Positions 25,287-33,156 of a DNA stretch of 64,000 nt are shown piece by piece. How positions within the stretch are numbered: the first letter of the stretch is position 1; every line of letters begins with the position of its first letter. This stretch comes from Paenibacillus ihumii. GTDB taxonomy: Bacteria > Bacillota > Bacilli > Paenibacillales > Paenibacillaceae. The position numbers were made by a program, and so were the translations under genes. The DNA lies in assembly GCF_001403875.1 (NCBI RefSeq), contig NZ_LN884299.1, positions 3,499,674 through 3,563,673 of the forward strand, written 5' to 3'. The notes under the pieces were generated by a model. That model was not told where the DNA came from and did not search any database. It was given only the letters and a program-made list of their open reading frames with translations.

Positions 25287-26033
25287 TTACATAAATATCC
25301 ACGGATCGACTCCCCATTTATCTATAAATATCCGGCGATTGCGTTCGATCAGAGCCTTCCAGTCATTCGGATGGTTTGACGCAAAGCTGACGCTGCCCTC
25401 ATGGTATACCAGTGTATCCCCGCTAATGAACAGCCGAAATGCTTTCTGTCGTGCCCGGTAGCAATAGTCATCGTCCTCATAGTGCCCTGGCGAATAACGC
25501 TCATCTAACCGGCCCACCATATCCCACAGCTTCCTTCGAAACAAGAAGCACAATCCGACAAGGCGCTTAACCTCCTGCCATTTCGCCGGGTCAGACTGAT
25601 TATGCCGCTCCGCAATTTGCATGAAATCCTCCAGCGAATTCCATGTCATGTCCACCTGCTGGCGTCCGCTGGCATAGTTGGTAATGGGTCCGACAATGCC
25701 GACGTCATCGGCGCTGTACAAGGCACGAAGCATATTAGACAGCCAGCGAGGCGTGACTATGACATCATTGTTGAGGAGCAGCAGCTGCTCGCCCGAAGCA
25801 ACGGCCAAGCCCCTGTTGCAAGCGGCCGGAAATCCTTCATTTTTAGGAAGGGCTATTAACGTAAGCCCCGCTTGTATGCAGTACTCCTGAGTTCCGTCCG
25901 TAGAGCCGTTATCGACAACGATAATTTCGTAGGGCACTTCGGTATAACGGCGAATCGATTCGATGCAGGGGACCAGTAACTGAAGCCCGTTATACGTAGG
26001 GATTACGATGCTTGTAAGCTTGGTCTCATTCAT
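25287..26033 (-). CDS. GT2 glycosyltransferase
   Basis: A 248-residue GT-A enzyme: TSIVIPTYNGLQLLVPCIES, IIVVDNGSTDGT, PKNEGFPAACNRG, the metal site LLLNNDVIVTPRWL, and a GHYEDDDYCYRARQ acid block. It shares VGPITNYASGRQQV and the whole LFRR...GDTLVYHEGSVSF region with the 22033 protein, so the two arose by duplication. It has no tag and no basic tail. ATGA overlap with the upstream gene. Confidence 0.9.
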   Translation of the reverse strand: MNETKLTSIVIPTYNGLQLLVPCIESIRRYTEVPYEIIVVDNGSTDGTQEYCIQAGLTLIALPKNEGFPAACNRGLAVASGEQLLLLNNDVIVTPRWLSNMLRALYSADDVGIVGPITNYASGRQQVDMTWNSLEDFMQIAERHNQSDPAKWQEVKRLVGLCFLFRRKLWDMVGRLDERYSPGHYEDDDYCYRARQKAFRLFISGDTLVYHEGSVSFASNHPNDWKALIERNRRIFIDKWGVDPWIFM

Positions 26034-27136
26034 CGGCCGTTCCTCTTCCTAGCCAGCTTGGATCGCGGCATTTTCGTCATGCCCAGCCTCGCTCCCTGCA
26101 GCTCCATCGCCGCTTGGAAGGCCTCGATATGATCGCCCAGGATGAGACTTGCCACTTCGTTGCCTTCACCGACGTTGCCGCTTCGCAGCCGATTCCTCTT
26201 TACGACATCCACCGGCTTGGGTGCCCGGATCTTCAGCCCCTTCACGATGGCCAAAGCCTGCGCTTTGGGAGGAACGATCAAAGTACGGGCTCCTATCGCG
26301 CTGATCGCCCGCCGGGAAAGGGCATGTGGAACGGCGGTCAGCGAATTCGCCTTCAAGTCAGGCCGGCCGAGCATGTAATTTAGAAACATTTTGCTCCGCG
26401 TTACGGCATCCTGCTTCGAGAATGGCGGAAGATACGGAGAGATATCGTTCAGGACAACGTCCGCGCCTTGATCGATCTCAAGCAATAATGGCGCCAGATC
26501 CTCTGCGGATAGAACAATATCGCCATCCGTAAACAATACAGCATCCCCTGCAGCCAACGAAGCGCCGATCCCGCGGGCAACATCATGTCCCAGGCGATCG
26601 GGACAGCAAACTACAATTACTTTATCGTGCCTCCTAATACAGTCATAGCTGCGGTCCTTGCAGCCGTTCAAGATAACGATAATCTCCCGGAAGGGCAGAC
26701 GGATTAATTCCGAGATAACGGCAGCAATTGTCCGCTCCTCATTGCAGGCCGAGACGACAGCGGACACCGTTCCCCGCAGCGGCAGGGGAATTCCGGTCAG
26801 CGTCTGCTTCGCGGCCGTATTATATCCCCGGCGGTAAGCACTGGAAACAGCCAGTATGTTCCGCCAGGATAACGCTTGACGTTTAGCCTCCTTAAACCAG
26901 TCCAGGAATGCGGATTGCAAATGGTCATACGAAAGGGAGCTATCCTCATGACCGGAAGCAGCCGAATATCCTGCCAGAAAGGCTTGCTGCTCCAGCTCTC
27001 CAATTTCTGTCCTGCCCTGCTCCGTGCCCTTTCCGGCTTTGAGCAATGGCAAGGACCGCTTCCTGCGGCTTCGGTCCTGGGCTCTTACCGCAGACCGACG
27101 AGGTCCAATCGGCTTCTCCAGCTTGGTTCTTGACAC
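26030..27136 (-). CDS. GT2 glycosyltransferase with basic N-terminus and zipper-like helices
   Basis: A 368-residue protein. Residues 1-40 are basic (SRRKRS). Two short AxxxGxxxA units lie at 52-60 (AFLAGYSAA) and 100-108 (AYRRGYNTA). The GT-A core follows from about 122 (VSAVVSACNEERTIAAVIS), with IIVILNGCKD and the metal site LFTDGDIVL. Its second half (DLKANSLTAVPHALSRRA, VPPKAQALAIVKGLKI, LGDHIEAFQAAMELQG) is shared with the 27141 protein, so the pair is paralogous. GTG start at 27136, 4 bases after the upstream stop. The core resembles glucosyl-3-phosphoglycerate-synthase-type GT2 proteins; the acceptor is unknown. Confidence 0.85.
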   Translation of the reverse strand: MSRTKLEKPIGPRRSAVRAQDRSRRKRSLPLLKAGKGTEQGRTEIGELEQQAFLAGYSAASGHEDSSLSYDHLQSAFLDWFKEAKRQALSWRNILAVSSAYRRGYNTAAKQTLTGIPLPLRGTVSAVVSACNEERTIAAVISELIRLPFREIIVILNGCKDRSYDCIRRHDKVIVVCCPDRLGHDVARGIGASLAAGDAVLFTDGDIVLSAEDLAPLLLEIDQGADVVLNDISPYLPPFSKQDAVTRSKMFLNYMLGRPDLKANSLTAVPHALSRRAISAIGARTLIVPPKAQALAIVKGLKIRAPKPVDVVKRNRLRSGNVGEGNEVASLILGDHIEAFQAAMELQGARLGMTKMPRSKLARKRNGR

Positions 27137-27140
27137 GCCC

Positions 27141-27956
27141 TCACCTCACCTTGTCTCGTTGACGGCCGAGATCGCTGTATCCCCCGCGTGAGCCGCGTTC
27201 AAGAATGAGACGATGTACAGCCTCCAAATGATCCCCCACGATCAGGCCGGTCAGCGGGTCCTCCTGCCTCCCCCTGTACTTGATCGGATTCATTCTGCCT
27301 ACAGGGACGGAATGAACAGCCCGTACTTTATAACCACGAAGCAAAGCTGCAACTAGCGCTAATGGCGGTACTTCAAGCGCTTCATAACCGATGGCTTCGG
27401 CCACACTTCGGCTCATGGCATGAGGTACGGCCGTTAAAGAGGCCCCTTTCAAATCAGAGCGTCCCAGCAAAGAATTCAGTGAATATTTCGCCAGAACGAC
27501 CGGATGGATCTCCCGTCCTTCTAAGGGTCCCGAATAATCATTAAGGGCCACATCCACTCCCTCTGATACGGCCTTTACATAAGGTCGAAGCTCAGTGGCC
27601 GGAATAATCATATCGGCGTCAATGAACAACAGTATCCGCCCTCTTGCAGCTTCTGCGCCGACTCGGCGGCCTACATCATGTCCAAGCGGCTCTTCAGTTA
27701 CAATGACGCGCGCTCCCCATTTTCTCGCAATTGCCGGCGTACCGTCGGTCGATCCGTTAGCTACGACGATCGTTTCGCTTCTGGGATGCACCCGGCAAGT
27801 TTCCCGGAGGACACCCGGCAGGGTGGCCCTCTCGTTCATCGCTGGAATTATGATAGACACGATCGGGTTTGGATGGTTGAGCACACGCCGAACCGGCCTC
27901 TTGCTATCCCTCGCACGCTGTCTGGCACCGCCTGCGAGCCTGCGCTTTCTGAGCAT
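27141..27956 (-). CDS. GT2 glycosyltransferase with basic N-terminus
   Basis: A 271-residue protein: residues 1-26 are Arg/Lys-rich (RKRRLAGGARQRARDSKR), then the GT-A core PIVSIIIPAMNERATLPGVL, IVVANGSTDGT, and the metal site LFIDADMIIP. It lacks the zipper tag of its paralogue at 26030. ATG at 27956 follows GGGAGGTG by 6 bases. It is the first gene of the nine-gene operon (27956 to 20536). The 240 bases upstream hold the terminator of the next gene and a 13-bp palindrome, CATACAGTGTATG (28023-28035), whose minus strand reads CATACACT, like a sigma-E -10 box but with no fitting -35. Confidence 0.87.
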   Translation of the reverse strand: MLRKRRLAGGARQRARDSKRPVRRVLNHPNPIVSIIIPAMNERATLPGVLRETCRVHPRSETIVVANGSTDGTPAIARKWGARVIVTEEPLGHDVGRRVGAEAARGRILLFIDADMIIPATELRPYVKAVSEGVDVALNDYSGPLEGREIHPVVLAKYSLNSLLGRSDLKGASLTAVPHAMSRSVAEAIGYEALEVPPLALVAALLRGYKVRAVHSVPVGRMNPIKYRGRQEDPLTGLIVGDHLEAVHRLILERGSRGGYSDLGRQRDKVR

Positions 27957-28131
27957 TATTTCACCTCCCGGCTCCGGATGAACGGAGCAAGGTAAAACGA
28001 ATAGGGCTTTTTGTACTATTCCATACAGTGTATGTGGCTTTGGTGCCGTTGCAACGGCAAACGTACAGACTTCTCCCTATTAGAAACTGCTAGCGTCCTG
28101 ATTCTGACAAACAGGCTGCCTATCCATGAAC

Positions 28132-28185
28132 AACAAAAAGACTATTCTCGGCTTAACGGAGCATTCCGCGCAAGAATAGTCTTTG
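28132..28185 (-). terminator. Rho-independent terminator after the GT4 gene
   Basis: On the minus strand AAAGACTATTCT and AGAATAGTCTTTTTG form a 12-pair stem with a 28-base loop and a T run. It separates the 28198 gene from the nine-gene operon. Confidence 0.85.
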
Positions 28186-28197
28186 TAGCCCGGGGCG

Positions 28198-29355
28198 TTA
28201 TCTCCCGGCTTCCTGTCCTTTCATTAAATGAACCCAGCGCGCGGCGGTATGCTGCCACCGGAACTTGCGGCGAGCCAATTCCCGTCCAGCCCGCCCCATC
28301 CTTTTCCGCCGTTCCTCGCTGCCGAGCAGCGCCTTGATTCCCTTGGCCAAATTTTTCGGCATGGTGGCCGGAGGCAGCAGCAGGCCGGATTCCCCGTCAA
28401 TCACTACCTCCGGAATGCCTCCGGCACGGCTGGCCACTACCGGAACCGCAGAGGCCATCGCCTCCACGTTCACTAAGCCAAAGGCTTCTTCTTCCCCGGA
28501 AGGAACGACTACGAGATCGGCCAAGTTATACCAATCGGCAACACTCGGATATGGAGTGTAAGGAAGAAAGGCCACTCTGTCCTTAAATGGCTCCGCCATC
28601 CGCTTTAAGCGCCGGACGTATTGGCTCTCCCGGTTGACCCCGTAATATGCGCTGCCTACGATAACCAGCATCGCCTCCTTCTCCTGCTCCAGGATTTCCG
28701 GAAGGGCATGGAGCAAATGATGGACCCCCTTAGAAGGCAGCAGCCGTCCGATGAACAGGATAATTTTACGCCGGCTCCAACCCAAATCAGCAAGTCTGGC
28801 CTGCCGCAAATATTCCCCGGGCGAAGTCCAGCGGGGGGTGAAATCCTCCAGGCTTACCCCGAGAGGATTCACGGAAATCGGTGTACGGAGCGACGGATAC
28901 CGCCACTGAAGCTCCTCCATTAAATACCGGCTGTTCACGATAATCCTATCCACCCCGTCCAGCAAGCAGCGCAATCGCACTGCGGACGGTCTGGAAGCGG
29001 CTAAAAACGTAGTCGAGTGAAGAGTCAGGAATACCGTGGCCATCGGAAGCTTGTTCTTCAACTGATACGCAAGCAGGGGACGATTATGAACATCCACCCT
29101 GTCGGGATGCCATTTCCGCAAATGCTGCAATAATGAAGTTAAATACTGCCTGCCGCCAGGCATTCGGAAGCAGGGGATCTTTCCGAGCTGACCTAATTTG
29201 GGGATTTGGCCATCCGATACACCAAATACCCGGATTTCCAGCTCTTCCACAGCCAAAGGAGCCACCTTCTCAACCACCCGCTCAACGGAGCTGCTGTGTC
29301 CTGAGGGAATCACGAAGGTTCCTGGAGTAACGACCGCCACTTTTTGTCTGCTCAT
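28198..29355 (-). CDS. GT4 glycosyltransferase, CotSA/YtcC-like
   Basis: A 385-residue GT-B enzyme. The donor half has IILFIGRLLPSKGVHHLLHA near 195 and the E-x7-E motif EEAFGLVNVE near 290, then PVVASRAGGIPEVV. It resembles B. subtilis spore coat glycosyltransferases CotSA/YtcC in length and layout, and here it lies divergently from a YheC/D ATP-grasp gene, a neighbourhood also seen around coat genes. A sigma-K-type promoter (AC-N17-CATAATTTA) lies 40 bases upstream. The C-terminus is moderately basic (RAGRELARRKFRW) but not a tail. Confidence 0.88.
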   Translation of the reverse strand: MSRQKVAVVTPGTFVIPSGHSSSVERVVEKVAPLAVEELEIRVFGVSDGQIPKLGQLGKIPCFRMPGGRQYLTSLLQHLRKWHPDRVDVHNRPLLAYQLKNKLPMATVFLTLHSTTFLAASRPSAVRLRCLLDGVDRIIVNSRYLMEELQWRYPSLRTPISVNPLGVSLEDFTPRWTSPGEYLRQARLADLGWSRRKIILFIGRLLPSKGVHHLLHALPEILEQEKEAMLVIVGSAYYGVNRESQYVRRLKRMAEPFKDRVAFLPYTPYPSVADWYNLADLVVVPSGEEEAFGLVNVEAMASAVPVVASRAGGIPEVVIDGESGLLLPPATMPKNLAKGIKALLGSEERRKRMGRAGRELARRKFRWQHTAARWVHLMKGQEAGR

Positions 29356-29395
29356 GCGCCATGCTTCCTCTCCGCAAGAAAATAAACCCTTAACA

Positions 29396-29423
29396 TAAAT
29401 TATGCGCTAATAGCCGCCAAGGT
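29396..29423 (-). promoter_or_regulatory. Predicted sigma-K promoter
   Basis: On the minus strand AC (29423-29422) is followed, after exactly 17 bases, by CATAATTTA (29404-29396). Both boxes match the B. subtilis sigma-K consensus AC-N16/17-CATAnnnTA. Transcription would begin near 29388 and run into the GT4 gene at 29355. This would place expression in the mother cell during late sporulation. Confidence 0.65.
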
Positions 29424-29560
29424 TAATGAAGCAAGGAGAAGCCTCCTGCCGCCGCAGCTCCACAGCAAAACAGGCTGTTGTTGCAGCACAGTCGTCCACG
29501 CCTTTTAGGGGTTGCCACATAAATTGAATCAAAAGACGCACACAAAAAGGAGGAAAATCC

Positions 29561-30679
29561 ATGGGGCAAGACCACGTCGGTATTCTGCTAAACTCCAGCA
29601 TGTACCGGGGAATTCCCCAGCGAAAAACCGGCCAGGAATCGATAGCCAATTATGAAGAAGCGGCACGGGCTAACGGATTCATTCCTTGCTTTCTGAGATT
29701 GGGAGATATCCATGTTGAAAACAACAGCAGCATCGCCTACGTGCAGAACGGCCAAGAATATGTCCGGATGACGATACCCACGCCAAGAGTCATCCACAAT
29801 CGCGCCCTGTACAGAGACGCATCCGCCCATCGAAAAATTCGCAGCCTCGTATCCCAGGGCATGTGCATCTTCAATATAAACAATCGCTATGGTAAAAACG
29901 TTATTCATCGTCTCCTGCAGGAGGATCCGTATTTACGGGAATACCTTCCGGCGACAGCCGAGGCTTCCAGCGCCTCTCTGCGCAAAATGATGTCGGAATA
30001 CGACGACCTCATATTGAAGCCTGCACGCGGATCCGTTGGCGATGGCATTATGAGAGTGCAGCGGGACCATTCAGGCTGGACGATTACCTATCCCTCCAAG
30101 TCTAGAAAAGGGTGGGTTACCGATAGAATCAGCAGGGACAGCTTCCCCGCCTGGCTTCAGCGCTTACTTATGCGTACCTCTTATCTTGTTCAGGAACGCA
30201 TCCCGCTCGCCGAATACGATTCCAGACCGCTGGATCTGCGCGTGACCGTTCAACGGGGCACATTCGGAGCATGGAGCGTTACCGGAATTTTCGTCAAAAT
30301 CGCGCCGCAAAACAGCTTTCTATCCAATATTGGCAAAGGCGGCCGTCCTTTTCCCGTCCAGTTGCTGAACGAATGCCTTCCCGCCCGGCTCGTGCCGAAT
30401 GCTCTGTATCATGTAGAGATGCTGGCTCTGTCCATTGCCCGCCATTTATCAGCACGCCTTCCCCTGCTCGCCGACCTCGGAATCGACATCGGCTTGACGG
30501 AGACAGGACAGCCTTACTTCATCGAATGCAACGGGAGAGATCAGCGTTACGGCTTTCGAAAGGCAGGATTGGCCGAGATCTGGAAGGAGACATACCGGCG
30601 GCCAATGGATTTCGCAAGGTATTTGTACGATCAAGAACAGCCCGGACCCATGATAGAATGGAGCCTAACGAAGCGATGA
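29561..30679 (+). CDS. YheC/YheD-family endospore coat-associated ATP-grasp protein
   Basis: A 372-residue protein. The N-terminal part (HVGILLNSSMYRGIP...) is the YheC/D-specific domain. The ATP-grasp part holds YDDLILKPARGSVGDGIMRV near 145 (ATP-binding loop), SYLVQERIPLAEYDSRPLDLR near 205, and a C-terminal FIECNGRDQRYGF near 325 carrying the metal-binding Glu and Asn. ATP-grasp enzymes join a carboxylate to an amine or thiol through an acyl-phosphate; the substrate of YheC/D is unknown. In B. subtilis they associate with the spore coat. ATG follows AAGGAGG by 7 bases. Confidence 0.9.
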   Translation: MGQDHVGILLNSSMYRGIPQRKTGQESIANYEEAARANGFIPCFLRLGDIHVENNSSIAYVQNGQEYVRMTIPTPRVIHNRALYRDASAHRKIRSLVSQGMCIFNINNRYGKNVIHRLLQEDPYLREYLPATAEASSASLRKMMSEYDDLILKPARGSVGDGIMRVQRDHSGWTITYPSKSRKGWVTDRISRDSFPAWLQRLLMRTSYLVQERIPLAEYDSRPLDLRVTVQRGTFGAWSVTGIFVKIAPQNSFLSNIGKGGRPFPVQLLNECLPARLVPNALYHVEMLALSIARHLSARLPLLADLGIDIGLTETGQPYFIECNGRDQRYGFRKAGLAEIWKETYRRPMDFARYLYDQEQPGPMIEWSLTKR

Positions 30680-30682
30680 AAC

Positions 30683-30724
30683 AACAGAAGTCCAAATTCG
30701 CTGAAGCGAACCTGGACTTCTGTT
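30683..30724. terminator. Hairpin between convergent YheC/D and EcfT genes
   Basis: AACAGAAGTCCA and TGGACTTCTGTT pair perfectly over 12 bases around a GCTTCAGC-type inner hairpin. The T-rich side is on the minus strand, after ecfT; on the plus strand it has no T run. Confidence 0.7.
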
Positions 30725-30733
30725 CGTCATATA

Positions 30734-31534
30734 TCAGTACCGCACATCCGTAATACCGAAGAGCGGGAATAGCACCGACAGGCTGTAAGCCGCCGCCAAT
30801 GCTGCAGCAAGCAGCAAGAGCAGCAGCAGGTCGAACCTTGTAAACACAGAGGTATAATAATACGTCCTGCGGCGGCTATGATGAAACGCCTTGGCCTCCA
30901 TGGCAATCGCTACACGGTGAGCGCGGCGGATGCTCTGCGACAGCAGCGGCACAGCATACAGCTTCGCCTGCTCAATCCAGCCGCGAATGCCCCGGCTATG
31001 CCGGACCCCCCGGATCTGCAACGCATTGCGCCGGATCTGGAATTCTTCCCACACCATCGGCAGCAGCCGTACGGACGCCATGAAGCTGTACGCATATTTA
31101 GGCGCCAGCTTCACCTTCTGCATCAGGGCGTAGAACAAAGCGACCGAGGAGCTCGTCAGTACATACAGCAATCCCTCTGCGGCAAAAGTGACCGATTTGA
31201 AGCCGATATGAATCCCCCGGTAGAAGCTCTCTTCCGAAATACGGATCATCCCCCATTTCCACCATAATGTGTCCCCTTTGCCAAACAGGATCATTGTAAT
31301 GGAGGAGGATACGAACACGAGCAGCAAGGGGAGAGTCAGCAGCATGATTTTCCATGGCGGGTGCCCGCTCATTAAAAATAGCACAAGGAATATGGCTAGC
31401 GCCTGATACGCGATAAAATCCAGGCTGTGCGTAAACAAAGTCAGCAGGAACAACAGCAGTATCATACCCAGCTTGGCGGCAGGATTGGCCCGGTGCAGCC
31501 AGGTTACCCGTACAGGCGTAAGAAATTGTCTCAT
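30734..31534 (-). CDS. ykoC: ECF transporter transmembrane protein (EcfT/YkoC-like)
   Basis: A 266-residue membrane protein with about five or six hydrophobic spans (LGMILLLFLLTLFTHSL, ALAIFLVLFLMSG, IMLLTLPLLLVFVSSSI, LLLLLLLAAALAAAYSL). The EcfT coupling motifs are visible: ALQIRGVRHSRG near 175 and AIAMEAKAFHHSRRR near 205, both of the A-R-G / A-R-[G/F] coupling-helix type. It is the membrane scaffold of a vitamin importer. ATG at 31534 overlaps the stop of the ATPase gene as ATGA; a longer upstream frame lies inside that gene. With the TPP riboswitch upstream, thiamine or its pyrimidine precursor is the likely cargo. Confidence 0.88.
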   Translation of the reverse strand: MRQFLTPVRVTWLHRANPAAKLGMILLLFLLTLFTHSLDFIAYQALAIFLVLFLMSGHPPWKIMLLTLPLLLVFVSSSITMILFGKGDTLWWKWGMIRISEESFYRGIHIGFKSVTFAAEGLLYVLTSSSVALFYALMQKVKLAPKYAYSFMASVRLLPMVWEEFQIRRNALQIRGVRHSRGIRGWIEQAKLYAVPLLSQSIRRAHRVAIAMEAKAFHHSRRRTYYYTSVFTRFDLLLLLLLAAALAAAYSLSVLFPLFGITDVRY

Positions 31535-33153
31535 CGCTCTCCCACTTCCTCTGCCGCTACATCCCTCAGCCGCTTCATCTCCGCTCCTCGTGGCGTCAGC
31601 CTCTGGGAGACGATCCGTCCCTCCCGAACTTCCCATCGCTGGGTTGCGACCCGATCCGCAATTTTCTCCTCATGTGTAACCATGACAATCGCCGTTCCCT
31701 TGCGGCGCAGCTCCTCGCACACCTGTAAAATAGCAAAGGTATTTACGGCATCCTGTCCGAAGGTTGGCTCATCCAGAAGCAGTATGGGCTTGTTCAGCAC
31801 AGCGGCACCGGCTACGCTTAATCTTCTCTTCTGACCAAGAGAGAGCTGATAAGGGTGACGGTGATTCAGGCCCTCCAGACCGAAGGTCATAAGTGCCTCG
31901 CGTACCCGCTCTTCGACAGCCTCCTCCGGCAATCCCTCCTGCCGTAAGGAAAAAGCGATTTCCCCCGCTACTTGCTCAGCCACGAATTGAAATTCGGGAT
32001 TCTGAAACACAAAGCTGATACGGGAAGCTGCCTGCTCAACCTGCTTAAGGCGATTCTTCCGCCGCTTCCCGCTCATTCTGCGGGGTTGTCCGTCATGTCC
32101 ACGGTTCAGGGGCTGTCCCTGCAGCAAATAGGTTCCCTCCGAGCTGAGCAGTCCCATCAGGCTTAGCAGCAGGGAACTCTTTCCTGCGCCGTTTGGTCCG
32201 GTAATCGCAATAAAATCACCCGGAGCAACGCATGCCTGCTCGGCCTCAATTACCGGTTTGCCATACCTCAAGCCCCGGAATTGAGCCAGCTCCAGGAGCC
32301 TCTCCGCAGGCTCGGCTCCCAGCGGTCCCGAAGTCCCCGGTTCAAGGAGCGCCGCTCCTTCCGGAGAAGCGAAATACTGCTCCCATACGCCCGGATACCA
32401 AATTCCAAAATCGACTAGCTCGGATCGGTATTTATCGAATACCTCCTGAGGCGTCCCTTCGCCAAGCAGCTGTCCTTCCGGGCCAAAGAGGATGACCCGG
32501 TCGACGAAGCCGGCGATTTCCTCGATCCGATGCTCGACAATAATCAGCGTCCGGTCCGGTGAAATCTTCTTCACCGTATCCCAGATCTGTTCCCGGCCCT
32601 CCGGATCCAGCAGGGCGGAAGGCTCGTCCAGGAACAGCACCTGCGGATCGGAGAGCAGAATCGAGGCAAGCGCCAGCCGCTGCTTCATCCCCTGGGATAA
32701 GGATTCAATCGGAACATGCAGCTCCGGCAAATGAAGTCCCACCGCCTGCAGAACCTGCTCCATCCTTCCCTGCATCTCACTCTGAGGTACCGCCAGATTC
32801 TCCAGCACGAACGCCAGCTCCTCGTCCACGAAGGGCATACAGAACTGAGTGTCCGGATCCTGGAACACAAATCCCCAGGATGCGGGCCGAATCTGCTCCC
32901 GACAGCGCAGCGGCACCTCGACCAGCGACGGAATGATGCCCGATAGCACCTGCAGCAGCGTCGATTTTCCGCTGCCGCTAGGGCCGAGCAGCAATACCTT
33001 CTCGCCGTGCCGTACCTGAATATCAAGGTCTTTAAAGACAAAACGCTCCTCACCCGGAAATTTAAGCCTCAGCCCGGTGATACCCGCTGCAATTGCCGCT
33101 GCCTGGTCATGCCGGTTGCTTGCCGCGGCCTGAGGTGTCAATGTAGGCATCAT
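31531..33153 (-). CDS. ykoD: Double-ATPase ECF transporter subunit (YkoD-like)
   Basis: Two fused ABC ATPases in 540 residues. First: Walker A GPSGSGKST (57-65), Q-loop FVFQDPDTQF, signature LSQGMKQRLALAS, Walker B VLFLDEPSALLD. Second: Walker A GPNGAGKSS (about 319-327), FVFQNPEFQF, signature LSLGQKRRLSVAG, Walker B ILLLDEPTFGQD. Both sites look complete. A Pro/Gly-rich linker (residues ~265-285) joins them. It powers uptake by the EcfT and YkoE-like proteins encoded on either side. Two adjacent ATGs (33153, 33150) can start it; the ribosome site is weak, so coupling to ykoE (3 bases upstream) is likely. Confidence 0.92.
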   Translation of the reverse strand: MMPTLTPQAAASNRHDQAAAIAAGITGLRLKFPGEERFVFKDLDIQVRHGEKVLLLGPSGSGKSTLLQVLSGIIPSLVEVPLRCREQIRPASWGFVFQDPDTQFCMPFVDEELAFVLENLAVPQSEMQGRMEQVLQAVGLHLPELHVPIESLSQGMKQRLALASILLSDPQVLFLDEPSALLDPEGREQIWDTVKKISPDRTLIIVEHRIEEIAGFVDRVILFGPEGQLLGEGTPQEVFDKYRSELVDFGIWYPGVWEQYFASPEGAALLEPGTSGPLGAEPAERLLELAQFRGLRYGKPVIEAEQACVAPGDFIAITGPNGAGKSSLLLSLMGLLSSEGTYLLQGQPLNRGHDGQPRRMSGKRRKNRLKQVEQAASRISFVFQNPEFQFVAEQVAGEIAFSLRQEGLPEEAVEERVREALMTFGLEGLNHRHPYQLSLGQKRRLSVAGAAVLNKPILLLDEPTFGQDAVNTFAILQVCEELRRKGTAIVMVTHEEKIADRVATQRWEVREGRIVSQRLTPRGAEMKRLRDVAAEEVGER

Positions 33154-33156
33154 TGC

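Noticed and set aside
29407..29649. Minus-strand frame overlapping the YheC/D start
   Set aside because: It crosses the predicted sigma-K promoter and lacks a ribosome site.
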